The notes: a model not told the origin generated them from the sequence alone. A stretch of DNA of 64,000 nucleotides from an uncultured Eubacteriales bacterium (GCA_900319075.1 ONMZ01000008.1:37736-101735), one strand, 5' to 3'; positions 36,246-46,005 are shown, counted from the first letter of the stretch. A program made the numbers and translations.

Positions 36246-38174
36246 TTGAAAAGCAGCGGTGGAAAGACACTCCTGATCTATTTTCTGGTTTCTCTTTGCG
36301 TTGTGGGAGGAATTGTTTTCATGCTTACAAGCATGAGCAAAAAATCCGATGATACAAAGTATTCTGAGGTGATGGAACAGTTTGACAAGCTTAATGTTTC
36401 CGAGTTTACCCTTGATCTCGGCAGCGGTGAGCTTAAATACAGGCTGAAGACCGAGGACAAGAACAGTAATATGCATACTTACAGGGTCCCGAATGTTTCA
36501 CTTTTTGCCAGCGAGATCCTGGGAGAAGAAAACGAAAACAATTACCGGAAGAGATATGATGCGGAGAATAAGAACGATCCTTTGAAGTATGATCTGATGC
36601 CAATTTCAGATAACAGCTTCATTCTCAACCTTATCCCTACCTTGTTGATGCTGGGTGTTATGATCTTCTTCTTTGTGTTTATGATGAAAAGCGCAAACGG
36701 AGGCAAAATGTCATCCTTTGGCAAATCCAATGCAAGGGTATCACCCAACTCCAAGAAAGCTACATTTGCAGATGTTGCAGGTGCCGATGAGGAGAAGGAA
36801 GAATTGCAGGAGATCGTTGATTTCCTCCGTGACAATAAGAAATATGTTGAGATCGGCGCAAGAATACCTAAGGGCGTTCTTCTTGAGGGCCCTCCGGGTA
36901 CAGGTAAGACCCTTCTTGCAAGGGCAGTAGCCGGCGAAGCAAAGGTACCGTTTTTCTCTATTTCGGGTTCTGACTTTGTTGAAATGTTCGTTGGTGTAGG
37001 TGCTTCAAGAGTAAGAGACCTTTTTGAACAGGCAAAGAAGAATTCGCCTTCTATCATTTTTATTGATGAGATCGACGCCGTTGGACGTCAGCGTGGAGCC
37101 GGACTTGGCGGCGGACATGATGAACGTGAGCAGACTCTTAACCAGCTCCTTGTTGAAATGGACGGTTTTGAGGACAATACCTCTGTTATCGTAATGGCTG
37201 CTACTAACCGAAGAGATATCCTTGACCCGGCTTTGCTCAGACCCGGCAGATTTGACAGACATATCGTTGTGGGAAGACCTGACGTTAAGGGCAGAGAAGA
37301 GATACTCAAGGTGCATACCAGAAAGAAGCCTCTGGCTCCGGATGTTGACCTTAAAGTTATCGCTAAGACCACAGTAGGATTTACCGGTGCTGACCTTGAA
37401 AACCTTGTGAATGAAGCTTCACTTCTTGCTGCAAGAAATAACAGAAAAGCTATTACCGAGGCGGATATTGAAGAAGCATCTCTCAAGGTGGTAATGGGTC
37501 CGGAGAAAAAATCAAGGATCGTTACCGAAAAGGAAAAGAAGCTTACTGCCTACCATGAAAGCGGTCATGCACTTTGTCATTATTATTGTAAGACCCAGGA
37601 TGATGTCCACTATGTAACCATTATTCCTCGTGGCCAGGCAGGCGGATTTACAATGTCAAGACCTGAAAAGGACGACAGCTATGTAAGCAAGAACCAGATG
37701 GCTGAGAGTATTATCGTTCTTCTTGGCGGACGTGTTGCTGAAAAACTTATCCTTGATGATATTTCAACAGGTGCATCCAACGACCTTGAAAGAGCAACCT
37801 CTACCGCAAGAGCTATGGTCACAAGATATGGATTCAGCGATAATCTGGGACCGATAGTTTACGGAAGAGGAGACCATGAGGTATTCCTTGGAAGAGATTA
37901 TAGTGCAACTCCCGATTATTCAGATGCAGTTGCTGCTGAGATCGACCATGAGATACGCACAGTTGTGGAAGACGCTTTTGAAAAGTGTGAAGCGATCCTT
38001 AAAGAGCATATTGATAAACTTCATGAACTTGCAGGCTACCTGATGGAGCATGAAAAGATCGACGGTGAGACCTTTAAAAAGCTTATGGAAGGCAACCTTA
38101 TCGTTGACAGTGATGTTAATAATGCTGAGGATATCAAGCCTGAGAGTGAGTCTGTTGAAGAAAGCGAAGATTAA
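36246..38174 (+). CDS. ftsH: ATP-dependent zinc metalloprotease FtsH
   Basis: 642 residues. Two transmembrane helices (about 8-27 and 118-143) flank a small external domain. The AAA+ domain contains Walker A GPPGTGKT, Walker [12 protein letters not shown] and second-region-of-homology [19 protein letters not shown]. The peptidase has the zinc motif HESGH. It degrades membrane and regulatory proteins. The C-terminus is acidic ([11 protein letters not shown]). The TTG start at 36246 has AAGGTTG upstream. A terminator closes the gene. Confidence 0.95.
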   Translation: MKSSGGKTLLIYFLVSLCVVGGIVFMLTSMSKKSDDTKYSEVMEQFDKLNVSEFTLDLGSGELKYRLKTEDKNSNMHTYRVPNVSLFASEILGEENENNYRKRYDAENKNDPLKYDLMPISDNSFILNLIPTLLMLGVMIFFFVFMMKSANGGKMSSFGKSNARVSPNSKKATFADVAGADEEKEELQEIVDFLRDNKKYVEIGARIPKGVLLEGPPGTGKTLLARAVAGEAKVPFFSISGSDFVEMFVGVGASRVRDLFEQAKKNSPSIIFIDEIDAVGRQRGAGLGGGHDEREQTLNQLLVEMDGFEDNTSVIVMAATNRRDILDPALLRPGRFDRHIVVGRPDVKGREEILKVHTRKKPLAPDVDLKVIAKTTVGFTGADLENLVNEASLLAARNNRKAITEADIEEASLKVVMGPEKKSRIVTEKEKKLTAYHESGHALCHYYCKTQDDVHYVTIIPRGQAGGFTMSRPEKDDSYVSKNQMAESIIVLLGGRVAEKLILDDISTGASNDLERATSTARAMVTRYGFSDNLGPIVYGRGDHEVFLGRDYSATPDYSDAVAAEIDHEIRTVVEDAFEKCEAILKEHIDKLHELAGYLMEHEKIDGETFKKLMEGNLIVDSDVNNAEDIKPESESVEESED

Positions 38175-38181
38175 AATTTAA

Positions 38182-38208
38182 AGAGGAGTTTATCAACTCC
38201 TCTTTTTT
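38182..38208 (+). terminator. terminator of ftsH
   Basis: A perfect 9-bp stem AGAGGAGTT / AACTCCTCT with a 4-base loop and a T run, eight bases after the stop codon. Confidence 0.9.
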
Positions 38209-38274
38209 ATAGAAACCTATCAACCGGATATCGCTGCAAAATGTTTATACAAAAAATAGAATGAGAGGACACGA

Positions 38275-39042
38275 ATGAAGTTATTATTTGTTGGAGACGT
38301 TGTAGGCGAGTCAGGCTGTGATTTCCTGTATAAAAACATCTATAAGATAAAAATGGAAAACAGTATTGATATAACCATTGTTAACGGTGAAAACTCCGCC
38401 CAGGGCAACGGCATTACGCCACGGTCAATGGAATCGTTGTTTTCAATGGGCGTAGATGTGATAACAACAGGAAATCATTGTTTCAGACGCAAAGAGTCTA
38501 TGGATATATACGATAATAATAATTGTGTGATCCGACCGGCAAACTTTCCTGCGGGTGCCCCCGGAAGCGGAATTGCGGTAATAGATAAAGCTCCCTATAA
38601 GATCGCAGTAATTAATCTTATAGGTACTATGTATCTTGATTCTTTCGATAACCCTTTTAATGTTATCGACGAGATACTGAAAGATGTTGATACCCCCAAT
38701 ATTATTGTTGACTTCCACGCTGAGGCAACAAGTGAAAAAAAGGCAATGGGTTTTTACCTGCAAAATAAAGTAACTGCTGTTCTTGGGACCCATACCCATG
38801 TACAGACTGCCGATGAGTGCATACTCGGCGGACATACGGCGTATATAACGGATGTGGGCATGGCAGGACCGGAGAATTCAGTACTTGGTATAGATAAGGA
38901 TATAATCATCAGTAAGTTTAAAAACAAAATGCCGGTAAGATTTATTGAAAGCGCAGAAAAATGCTTTATAAATGCCGTTGTTTTGGGTTTTGACGAGAAA
39001 ACAGGTAAAGCTAATGATATAAAAAGACTGATCGTAAGATAA
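38275..39042 (+). CDS. ymdB: YmdB-family metallophosphoesterase
   Basis: 255 residues. Two-metal phosphoesterase motifs: GDVVG near the N-terminus, NGENSAQGNG, TGNHCF, VDFHAEATSEK and GTHTHVQTADE. Bacillus YmdB hydrolyses 2',3'-cAMP and affects biofilm and motility choice. After GNH the family often has a Trp-Asp pair; here it is CFRRKE, while the metal ligands themselves (D, E, N and H) are kept. The start has GAGAGGA upstream. spoVS follows after 11 bases, a common pairing. Confidence 0.92.
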   Translation: MKLLFVGDVVGESGCDFLYKNIYKIKMENSIDITIVNGENSAQGNGITPRSMESLFSMGVDVITTGNHCFRRKESMDIYDNNNCVIRPANFPAGAPGSGIAVIDKAPYKIAVINLIGTMYLDSFDNPFNVIDEILKDVDTPNIIVDFHAEATSEKKAMGFYLQNKVTAVLGTHTHVQTADECILGGHTAYITDVGMAGPENSVLGIDKDIIISKFKNKMPVRFIESAEKCFINAVVLGFDEKTGKANDIKRLIVR

Positions 39043-39053
39043 GGAGGATATAT

Positions 39054-39314
39054 ATGGAAGTTTTAAAGGTTTCATCACGTTCTGTTCCCAATTCTGTTGC
39101 CGGTGCGATTTGCGGAGTTATTCGCAAAGGAAACAGCGTCGAGATACAGGCCATAGGCGCAGGCGCTACAAATCAGGCAGTTAAAGCTGTTGCCGTAGCA
39201 AGAGGTTTCCTTGAACCAGAGGGTATAGAGCTTATATGTTTCCCTGCCTTTGGTCAGGTGACGCTGAATGATGAAGAACGTACTGCGATGATCATTACTT
39301 GCGAAAAGAGATAA
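39054..39314 (+). CDS. spoVS: stage V sporulation protein S
   Basis: The 86-residue Alba-like protein begins MEVLKVSSRSVPNSVAGAI and has the conserved GAGATNQAVKAVAVARGFL segment, close to the full SpoVS pattern. In Bacillus it is needed to complete coat assembly and heat resistance and to control septation. The AAGGAGG ribosome binding site is strong. The gene ends in a terminator shared with the convergent phospholipase gene. Confidence 0.95.
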   Translation: MEVLKVSSRSVPNSVAGAICGVIRKGNSVEIQAIGAGATNQAVKAVAVARGFLEPEGIELICFPAFGQVTLNDEERTAMIITCEKR

Positions 39315-39349
39315 GTTTAAAAGATTCTTTCCGATAAAACATTATAAAA

Positions 39350-39388
39350 AAGCCCGAACTAAGCTTTTAATGCTTTGTTCGGGCTTTA
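39350..39388. terminator. bidirectional terminator after spoVS
   Basis: AGCCCGAAC / GTTCGGGCT stem (39351-39359 with 39377-39385), 17-base loop, A-run before and T-run after; it can serve both spoVS and the minus-strand cluster. Confidence 0.75.
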
Positions 39389-39394
39389 CTTGTT

Positions 39395-40543
39395 CTATTT
39401 GATCTTCCATATCTGTGATGGTTTGCGAGGGTCAAATTTTGTTATTTTAAGATTGCCGTAGCTTGAACAGCAAAGAACTTTTTTAAAGTCTTTTGATCCT
39501 ACGGTTATAACGAATTGATCCTTTCCCACCTGTATTGCTCTGAACTGAGCAACTTTTTCATCTTCACCGTTTTCATAAAGATTTCTGAAATTCTTTGAAA
39601 TATATTTTTTATCTGTTGTCACAAGCTTGAAATAGCCTTTATCATTCCATTCAAAACGCAGACGCTGATCCATTTGCGGGTCGTTTTCAGCAAGTATTAT
39701 CCCTTTTTTGGTGACTGTAAAATTAAGTCCGCTGAAAAGATTGTTTATTATGTAGTTTCTGTTTTCCAAAAGACAGTTTCCCGTATCCCTTGTGCAGTCG
39801 TTGTAAAACCTTATCATTAAAGCAGCCACGTGCTGCTGGGTGGCAACTAAAGTCTGCTGTTCTATGTCGTTGAATCTGAGAGGGTCCAGTGTTCTTACCT
39901 GTTTTACAAACTGAGCGGAATATTTGATAAGCTTGTTCATTGCATCCTGAAAACTATCTTTTTCATAATGCTTAGTCAGCCTTTTATCTAAGTTTTCCGC
40001 AGTATATGCCTTGCAGTTGATTTCAGCGTGTGCTTCAAATGCGTTATGTATATTCCCCCTGCGGTCAAAGCATCTTATGTTTGAAACGTGTACCGTACAG
40101 CCCATGTCGGATACAAAGTGAGCTGCCCTTGCAAAACAGGTCATTGCCGCACTTTTTTTACCGCTTCGGTAAAGTGATACGGCGGAGAGATAGTTTTGCT
40201 CCATAAGGGTACGTGCACTTGGCAGAAATTTTCTCATTCTGCTTTTATAATAACCGTTTGTTTCCGAAAGCACTTTTCCTCTTGGCTTGGAACAGGAGTA
40301 GTAGTGCATTCCCGCACCGTGGTCAATATCCTTTCCTCTGTCCGGAGCGGTACATCCGTCCTCAAGTTCCTGTGTATAATCGCTGAAAAAAGAATATATC
40401 TTTATCTTGTTTTCTTTTTTTAGTATATCAAGTGCCTTGCTAATTATATCCCTGTGGGTAACACCCACCCATGCGTGCGCCTTGATATTGCTTAATTTGT
40501 AACAAACAGCCGCAGCACCTGCTGCTGTTATTATTTTTTTCAT
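39395..40543 (-). CDS. secreted zinc-dependent phospholipase C with trefoil-like C-terminus
   Basis: 382 residues. A signal peptide (1-24) ends so that the mature protein starts with Trp25, as in the zinc phospholipase C family, where that residue binds zinc. The ligand pattern is complete: W25, H30, D68, H80, H142-D146-H152, H166 and E170, with the last five spaced as in the Bacillus cereus enzyme (4, 6, 14, 4). It should cleave phosphatidylcholine-type lipids outside the cell. Residues about 250-382 repeat trefoil-like strands and end with SQIWKIK, a ricin-type QxW motif. The start overlaps the flavin reductase stop by four bases. Confidence 0.85.
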   Translation of the reverse strand: MKKIITAAGAAAVCYKLSNIKAHAWVGVTHRDIISKALDILKKENKIKIYSFFSDYTQELEDGCTAPDRGKDIDHGAGMHYYSCSKPRGKVLSETNGYYKSRMRKFLPSARTLMEQNYLSAVSLYRSGKKSAAMTCFARAAHFVSDMGCTVHVSNIRCFDRRGNIHNAFEAHAEINCKAYTAENLDKRLTKHYEKDSFQDAMNKLIKYSAQFVKQVRTLDPLRFNDIEQQTLVATQQHVAALMIRFYNDCTRDTGNCLLENRNYIINNLFSGLNFTVTKKGIILAENDPQMDQRLRFEWNDKGYFKLVTTDKKYISKNFRNLYENGEDEKVAQFRAIQVGKDQFVITVGSKDFKKVLCCSSYGNLKITKFDPRKPSQIWKIK

Positions 40544-41142
40544 TTTTTACTACCTCTTTTATTGGATTTTTTCTTTCGTACAGAATAACCAAACGTTCCA
40601 AGCTTTTTGCCAAGCTCATAATATTCCCCGTGGGAATATGCGATAAGATCCGCATTTTCAAGCTCCAGTCTGCCATCTTTGTCTATCAGCTGCTGAGCAA
40701 CATCCACAGCAACGATGTCCGCTATAAAAACCGTGTGGGTGCCAAGCTCGATCTTATCTCTTACTTTGCATTCCAGACTCAGGGGCGACTGTTCGATAAC
40801 AGGAGCTTTGACCATTGAGCCGTCGGAAACCGTAAGACCTGTATGCTCAAACTTATTTATATTTTTTCCGCTTTTGACCCCGCAAAAGTCAACTGCCTTC
40901 ACAAGTTCCTTTGATGCAAGGTTTATAACGAACTCTCCGCTTTTGTCTATTAGCTCAAATGAATACCGCTGGGGCCGCACGGATATGTAGGTCACAGGAG
41001 GTCTTGTGCACATAATACCTGTCCAGGCAACAGTAAAGACATTGCTGACGCCGTTATAGCTGCTTGTGACCAGAGTTGGCGGAACAGGGGAGGTGAGCAC
41101 GCTTCCTTTCCAGGTCTGCTTTGTATATTTATTGAAAGACAT
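40540..41142 (-). CDS. flavin reductase-like domain protein
   Basis: 200 residues of the FMN-binding split-barrel flavin reductase family. The N-terminal PVPPTLVTSSYNGVSNVFTV segment and RPPVTYISVRPQRYS are usual landmarks, and the C-terminus is a basic tail (KKKSNKRGSKK). Such proteins bind FMN and often pair with an oxidoreductase that is not visible here. It is in the eight-gene minus-strand cluster, abutting the gene before and overlapping the phospholipase gene after. Confidence 0.82.
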   Translation of the reverse strand: MSFNKYTKQTWKGSVLTSPVPPTLVTSSYNGVSNVFTVAWTGIMCTRPPVTYISVRPQRYSFELIDKSGEFVINLASKELVKAVDFCGVKSGKNINKFEHTGLTVSDGSMVKAPVIEQSPLSLECKVRDKIELGTHTVFIADIVAVDVAQQLIDKDGRLELENADLIAYSHGEYYELGKKLGTFGYSVRKKKSNKRGSKK

Positions 41143-41496
41143 TTATTTATCCTCTTGGTTTATCCCATATACTTTTTTGTATATCACATCATAATACTTG
41201 TAAAGCTGCTGAACAGAGTTTTCAAGGAAATAGTAGTGCTTTATATACGGCACGAGCAAAACCAGCAGCAAGATCGCAAGAGGGATCAGCGAAAGTGTCT
41301 GCCAGATCACGATAGCAAGGATAGTTATAACTGTACAAACAGCAAATAATATCATCACCAAAAGGTGAATAAGCCTTTCGTGTGAAAAGAAACTGATCTT
41401 GTCACGGTGATAGTCAAGCAGCTGTCTGAGATCATAGTTTTCATCTTCCAAGCACCTGATGATATATTCTTTGTACTGTGTTAGATATTTAGTCAT
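41143..41496 (-). CDS. small two-helix membrane protein, unknown
   Basis: 117 residues. Polar basic N-terminus (MTKYLTQYKEYII), two adjacent hydrophobic helices (about 45-67 and 70-92) and a charged end. No family is recognised. I start at ATG 41496, with AAGGA four bases upstream, inside the end of the preceding gene (eight-base overlap); an earlier frame start lacks a good binding site. It is conserved in position between a basic small protein and the flavin reductase. Confidence 0.6.
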   Translation of the reverse strand: MTKYLTQYKEYIIRCLEDENYDLRQLLDYHRDKISFFSHERLIHLLVMILFAVCTVITILAIVIWQTLSLIPLAILLLVLLVPYIKHYYFLENSVQQLYKYYDVIYKKVYGINQEDK

Positions 41497-41803
41497 TTTC
41501 CTTGCCCTCAAGCTTCAGATCAAAAGGTATTGAAGGTTCGATCCTGAGCTTTCTTAATTTGGCAGATCTTATCCCCTTGTTCTCTGCAGCCAAAGCCTCG
41601 TTTTTTGCCACATCTTTGGCAACTGTACTGCTTATGATCTTATCTATTCTCTTGTAATGCTTTTTAACACGCTGGAAAAAGTTCTTGCGTTTCTCCGGCT
41701 TTTTCTTTTTCTGGTCAAATATTATGGCAAGCATTGCGGATAAAGTTGTGACAATAATAGTCTTTTCTGCCTTTGTGTTAACTTTAACAGAGACTTTTTT
41801 CAT
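41489..41803 (-). CDS. small basic protein with one hydrophobic segment, unknown
   Basis: 104 residues from ATG 41803 (MKKVSVKVNTKAEKTIIVTT), which has AGAGG seven bases upstream; ATG 41809 is almost on the site. The N-terminal part contains a short hydrophobic run (TIIVTTLSAMLAIIF), then a Lys-rich segment (KKKKPEKRKNFFQRVKKHYK). Prediction is for a monotopic or surface-bound membrane protein. The overlap with 41143-41496 makes the two probably co-translated partners. Confidence 0.55.
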   Translation of the reverse strand: MKKVSVKVNTKAEKTIIVTTLSAMLAIIFDQKKKKPEKRKNFFQRVKKHYKRIDKIISSTVAKDVAKNEALAAENKGIRSAKLRKLRIEPSIPFDLKLEGKEND

Positions 41804-41855
41804 ATACATCCTCTTTTCGTTTGAACAATGGTATAATAGGACATAGTCAGAAAGA

Positions 41856-42683
41856 TCATACAAGAATATAATCCTTTATCTGATTGAAATAGTCCTGTGT
41901 AACTGCATCAGCAAGGAGTATTTCCTCTTTGGCGGAATACTTATGTATCTTTTCACGTATATCTACGATCTTCTGCGCATTTTCCTCCGTAATGAGAAGA
42001 CTGTCGGCGATCTCTTTTGCACAAGCCGTATTGATGTTGACCTGTTTGAGAGACTTGGTCTCTTCGGCAGTTGTTTGAGTTTTTGATGAAGACTTTACCG
42101 TTGTTTGTTTTGCAGTGGTAGATTTAGATGAAACAGTTTCCTGTTTTGATGCCGCAGTTTTTCTCGTGGTGGTATAAGCCTGTCTCACATCGTCGCTGAC
42201 ATAAAGGTAGCTTCGGATATGGTCAAGTGTTTTCTTACCTATTCCGTCCACCTCGATAAGCTGGTCCACAGAATGGATCACTTTTACCTCGCTGCGATAG
42301 TTTATGATCTGACCGGCAAGATACTCACCCACACCGTCAATAGCGCAAAAGGCATCTTTATCGGCTTTGTTAACGTCGATAGGGAAGGTGACAGATGCCT
42401 TTATTGCACTTTTTGTTTCGGACTTTTTTTCTGTTACATCTTTCTTTTCTTTTTTTGTGCTCACCTTTGCGGATGATGTATCTTTATCCGAAGAAAGGTC
42501 TGTGTCTTTTTTGCTTGAGTCTGTATCGGAGGATACATCTGTACCGTCATTGGACGGCTGAATAACAGGCTGATCTTTTTTATGAGATTTGATAACGATG
42601 GTCGTTATTGTAACGCTTATGACCAAAAATGCAGCTATTGAAGCTATAATATACTTGGCAAAAGATGATTTCTTACCGTCCAT
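41856..42683 (-). CDS. membrane-anchored protein with two ComEA-type helix-hairpin-helix domains
   Basis: 275 residues. An N-terminal membrane anchor (about 10-32) is followed by a Ser/Asp/Lys-rich linker, a first ComEA-like domain (VNKADKDAFCAIDGVGEYLA; VDGIGKKTLDHI), a Thr/Ser-rich linker and a second, more divergent one (VNINTACAKEIADSLLITEE). ComEA binds DNA at the cell surface in natural transformation and normally has one such domain. No ComEB/ComEC genes are adjacent. The start is ATG 42683 with GGAGG eight bases before. Confidence 0.75.
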   Translation of the reverse strand: MDGKKSSFAKYIIASIAAFLVISVTITTIVIKSHKKDQPVIQPSNDGTDVSSDTDSSKKDTDLSSDKDTSSAKVSTKKEKKDVTEKKSETKSAIKASVTFPIDVNKADKDAFCAIDGVGEYLAGQIINYRSEVKVIHSVDQLIEVDGIGKKTLDHIRSYLYVSDDVRQAYTTTRKTAASKQETVSSKSTTAKQTTVKSSSKTQTTAEETKSLKQVNINTACAKEIADSLLITEENAQKIVDIREKIHKYSAKEEILLADAVTQDYFNQIKDYILV

Positions 42684-42701
42684 TTGTTTATCCTCCATTT
42701 T

Positions 42702-44972
42702 TTATTTTTGCAAAGTGCTGTTTACCTCAGCGATCATATTATCAAGCTCTTCGTGTGTCATAAGGGGTTTGTCTGTAAATGTAAGAATGCCTCTTAATGG
42801 CATATACCAAAGCATAGATTCCACCATCTGCTTGGTGCTTGAGCCCATAGTTTCACCCTGCTGATCTCCGCTCATATATTTGCTGATCTTTTCAAAGTAA
42901 GGGTCAAAAACTTTTTTCCCTTCGGGGATCGAGATAAGATCGCCGAATGTACTGTTGAGGGTGAGCAGGTATGGAATAGTATCGTCCGAAGATACAAATA
43001 CATTTGCCTGCAAACGGATATCTCTTGATGAAGAGCCAAGTGAAATGATAAAATCGCCCTCCTCAACAGACCAATCGTGAACTGCCTCGTTGTAAAAAGC
43101 AAAAGACCTTTTATCAAGTTTGAACATTATCTTTTTGCTTTCACCCGGCTTTAAGAATACTTTTTCAAAGCCTTTAAGCTCTCTTACAGGTCTGACAATG
43201 CTGCTTTGAACATCGCTCACATAAAGCTGAACGACCTCTTTTCCATCGCAGTGCCCTGTATTGGTTATGGTAGCTGTAACTGTAAGTTCATCATCGGATC
43301 TGATGGAGTTTGATGAAAGTGCAATATCGGAATACTCAAATGTTGTATATGACAGACCGTGACCAAATGGGTATCTTACAGCCATATCCTTAAAGTCATA
43401 GTATCTGTATCCCACAAAGATCCCTTCGTTGTACGCAACATCATCCCTGAATCCGGGGAAGTTAAGATAAGAAGGATTGTCCGATAGCTTCATAGGGAAG
43501 GTTTCCGCAAGCTTCCCGCTTGGGTTGACTTTTCCGAAAAGAATATCGCATGCAGCTCCGCCTACAGCCTGACCGCCAAGATACATTTCCAGAATTCCCT
43601 TTACTTTGTCAGCAAAAGGAAGCTCTATTGGTGAACCGTTATGAAGAACGATAACAACGTTTTTGTTTACTTCACAGATGCTGTCTATGAGTCTGAGCTG
43701 ATTCTCGGGCATTTTCATATGTTTTCTGTCAAAGCCTTCAGACTCATAAAGATCTGTAAGTCCGGCAAAAACAACAACAATGTCGTTTCTTTCAGCACAC
43801 TGTACAGCCTGTGCTATAAGTGAATCATCTATATCGTCCGTATCGTATGCATATCCCTTAGCGTACTCTACATCACAAAATTGCTTTACCGCATCAAGGG
43901 CACTTGTGACCTTGTATGATCTGATGTGGGAACTTCCGCCTCCCTGATAACGTGGCTTTTGGGCAAATTCGCCAATGAAAGCGATCTTTTTGGTGGTATC
44001 AAGTGGAAGTATACTGTTTTCGTTTTTTAATAAAACGGCACACTCCGAAGCGATCTTTTGTGACAATTGGTGCTGTGAATCCATATCCCATTTGCTTTCA
44101 GGCTGTGAGCTCATATCTGTTTTATCTATCAGCTCAAGAATCCTTCTGACGCATACATCAAGATCTTTTTCGTCCAAAGTGCCGTTTTTAACGCTCTTAA
44201 CGATCATAGCGTCGTTTGTTCCGAAACTTGTGGGCATTTCAAGGTCAAGACCTGCTTTTATCCCCTTTGGTCTGTCATTGACTGCGCCCCAGTCACTCAT
44301 TACAAGACCCTTGTATCCCCATTTTTTCCTGAGAACCTGATCAAGGGTAAACTCGTTTTCTGAACAATAAACGCCGTTGAGCCTGTTATACGAACACATG
44401 ATAGTGTATGGTTTTGCCTCTTTTACAGCTGTTTCAAAAGCAGCTGCATATATTTCAAAGAAAGTTCTTTCGTCCATGTTTGCAGAACAGGACATTCTCC
44501 TTGTTTCCTGGTTGTTGCAGCAGAAATGTTTGAGAGATGTACCCACACCGGAGCTCTGTACACCTTTTATGTGTGCAGCAGCCATCTGCGAAGCAAGATA
44601 AGGGTCCTCTGAAAAGTATTCAAAGTTTCTGCCGCAAAGGGGAGAACGTTTGATATTGCAGCCCGGACCAAGAAGTACAGATACTTTTTCTGCCTTACAA
44701 GTCTGACCGAGTGCCTTACCCATTGTCGTTAAAAGCTCTTTGTCAAATGAACAGGCTGTTGCACAGCCGCTGGGAAAACATACCGCAGTTTTGGATTCAT
44801 TGGGTCCGTCTGCGTTTTCGTCGTTTTTTCTTAATCCGTGAGGGCCGTCGGAAACCATTATCGAAGGAATATCAAGGCGCTCTATCGGTTCGGTGTGCCA
44901 ATAGTCAGATCCGGAACATAAAGACGCCTTTTCTTCCAGTGTAAGCTCTTTTAAAATTGCATCAATATTCAT
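42702..44972 (-). CDS. glycoside hydrolase family 3 beta-glucosidase
   Basis: 756 residues without a signal peptide, so cytoplasmic. The N-terminal TIM barrel has KHFCCNNQET and the nucleophile Asp227 in VMSDWGA; the C-terminal alpha/beta sandwich and a fibronectin-III-like domain (GKEVVQLYVSDVQSS) follow. The enzyme likely removes terminal beta-linked glucose or xylose from oligosaccharides taken up from plant fibre. Acid/base Glu is probably in the second domain (LYESEGFDRKHMKMPE region). It is downstream of a YaiI/YqxD gene by three bases. Confidence 0.93.
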   Translation of the reverse strand: MNIDAILKELTLEEKASLCSGSDYWHTEPIERLDIPSIMVSDGPHGLRKNDENADGPNESKTAVCFPSGCATACSFDKELLTTMGKALGQTCKAEKVSVLLGPGCNIKRSPLCGRNFEYFSEDPYLASQMAAAHIKGVQSSGVGTSLKHFCCNNQETRRMSCSANMDERTFFEIYAAAFETAVKEAKPYTIMCSYNRLNGVYCSENEFTLDQVLRKKWGYKGLVMSDWGAVNDRPKGIKAGLDLEMPTSFGTNDAMIVKSVKNGTLDEKDLDVCVRRILELIDKTDMSSQPESKWDMDSQHQLSQKIASECAVLLKNENSILPLDTTKKIAFIGEFAQKPRYQGGGSSHIRSYKVTSALDAVKQFCDVEYAKGYAYDTDDIDDSLIAQAVQCAERNDIVVVFAGLTDLYESEGFDRKHMKMPENQLRLIDSICEVNKNVVIVLHNGSPIELPFADKVKGILEMYLGGQAVGGAACDILFGKVNPSGKLAETFPMKLSDNPSYLNFPGFRDDVAYNEGIFVGYRYYDFKDMAVRYPFGHGLSYTTFEYSDIALSSNSIRSDDELTVTATITNTGHCDGKEVVQLYVSDVQSSIVRPVRELKGFEKVFLKPGESKKIMFKLDKRSFAFYNEAVHDWSVEEGDFIISLGSSSRDIRLQANVFVSSDDTIPYLLTLNSTFGDLISIPEGKKVFDPYFEKISKYMSGDQQGETMGSSTKQMVESMLWYMPLRGILTFTDKPLMTHEELDNMIAEVNSTLQK

Positions 44973-44975
44973 GCT

Positions 44976-45410
44976 TTACCTCTTTTCATTTAGTATTTTT
45001 GTAAAAGCATCCTGAAAATGCTTGTTTTGTTCATTGTTCCTTTTATGGGGTCCTTTAAGCTTTCCGCCGCTGTTTCTGATCTTTTTTGCCATATAGCGTG
45101 AAAAAAGAAGTGAGTCTATATTGCTGTTATCATAGATCATACCGTCCTGAGAAATACAGATACAGTTCTTTGAAAGACACATTGCAGCCAGACCGTAATC
45201 CTGAGTTACGATCACGTCGCCTTTCCGGGCAAGAGAAGCGATCTTCATATCTGCGCTGTCAGAACCCTTGTCAACCATAATGGTCTTTGCATATTCATCT
45301 GCAAAGGAATGGGAGGTGTCAAATACAAGTGTTATCTCCTGTCCGAGCTGTTTGCATATTTCAACAGCTGTTTTTGTGACCGGACAGCCGTCAGCATCTA
45401 TGTAGACCAT
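44976..45410 (-). CDS. YaiI/YqxD family protein (DUF188)
   Basis: 144 residues of the PIN-like UPF0178 family: MVYIDADGCPV at the N-terminus, KGSDSADMKIASLARKGDVI and VTQDYGLAAMCL in the middle and a basic tail. The Asp residues could bind a metal, but no activity is established for the family. It lies directly between the HD-domain protein and the GH3 enzyme in the minus-strand cluster; the start touches the stop of the HD gene. Confidence 0.9.
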   Translation of the reverse strand: MVYIDADGCPVTKTAVEICKQLGQEITLVFDTSHSFADEYAKTIMVDKGSDSADMKIASLARKGDVIVTQDYGLAAMCLSKNCICISQDGMIYDNSNIDSLLFSRYMAKKIRNSGGKLKGPHKRNNEQNKHFQDAFTKILNEKR

Positions 45411-45411
45411 T

Positions 45412-46005
45412 TCAGGGCTTACCCTCGATCAGAAAGGTTGCCTCCATATCTGCGATATGTGTTGCAAGTGCAAGAGGATACATTTCAAGTGCTTTTCCGA
45501 TGGTATTTGTATTTTCCTCACCGGAAAAGCCCATGTGCCATCTTATAGCCATTGCTTCGTCACGTGACAGCCTCATAAATCCGCTGATTATGTAAACAGA
45601 CTTTTCACCGTGCCCATACGGAAGAGTGTCGTTGAATTCGTAAAACGGTACCTCGATCCATTTCCCGTTTTCGTCTTTCTTATTGCGCTTGCTTGTCTTA
45701 TATGTGTTTGTCTTGCACAGATCATGCAGCAGTGCGACTATGGCAACTGTCTCGTCGGAGTATTCAAGCCCGAATTCGTTTTTGACCTTCTCACGTTGGA
45801 GATAACTGCAAAGACAGTGATATACATTCATACTATGCTCACATAGCCCGCCTTCATATGATCCGTGATATCTTGTTGAAGCCGGGGCAGTAAAAAAATC
45901 GCATTTGTTTGACATAAGATACTCCAGAAGCTTGTCTGAACCGGGTCTGTGGATCTTATCATTGTATATTGAAATAAAAGACTCTTTCAGAGTATTTGGA
46001 TCCAA
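45412..46005 (-). CDS. HD-domain hydrolase
   Basis: 197 residues. The HD metal motif appears as HSMNVYHC and LLHDLCKTNTY, followed by RWHMGF and THIADMEA, so the His/Asp set of a phosphohydrolase is present. Similar proteins act on nucleotides or ssDNA-linked substrates; the substrate here is unknown. I choose TTG 46005 with GGAGG nine bases upstream; a frame extension to ATG 46056 lacks a binding site and is lysine/phenylalanine-rich. It is the first gene of the eight-gene cluster. Confidence 0.8.
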   Translation of the reverse strand: MDPNTLKESFISIYNDKIHRPGSDKLLEYLMSNKCDFFTAPASTRYHGSYEGGLCEHSMNVYHCLCSYLQREKVKNEFGLEYSDETVAIVALLHDLCKTNTYKTSKRNKKDENGKWIEVPFYEFNDTLPYGHGEKSVYIISGFMRLSRDEAMAIRWHMGFSGEENTNTIGKALEMYPLALATHIADMEATFLIEGKP

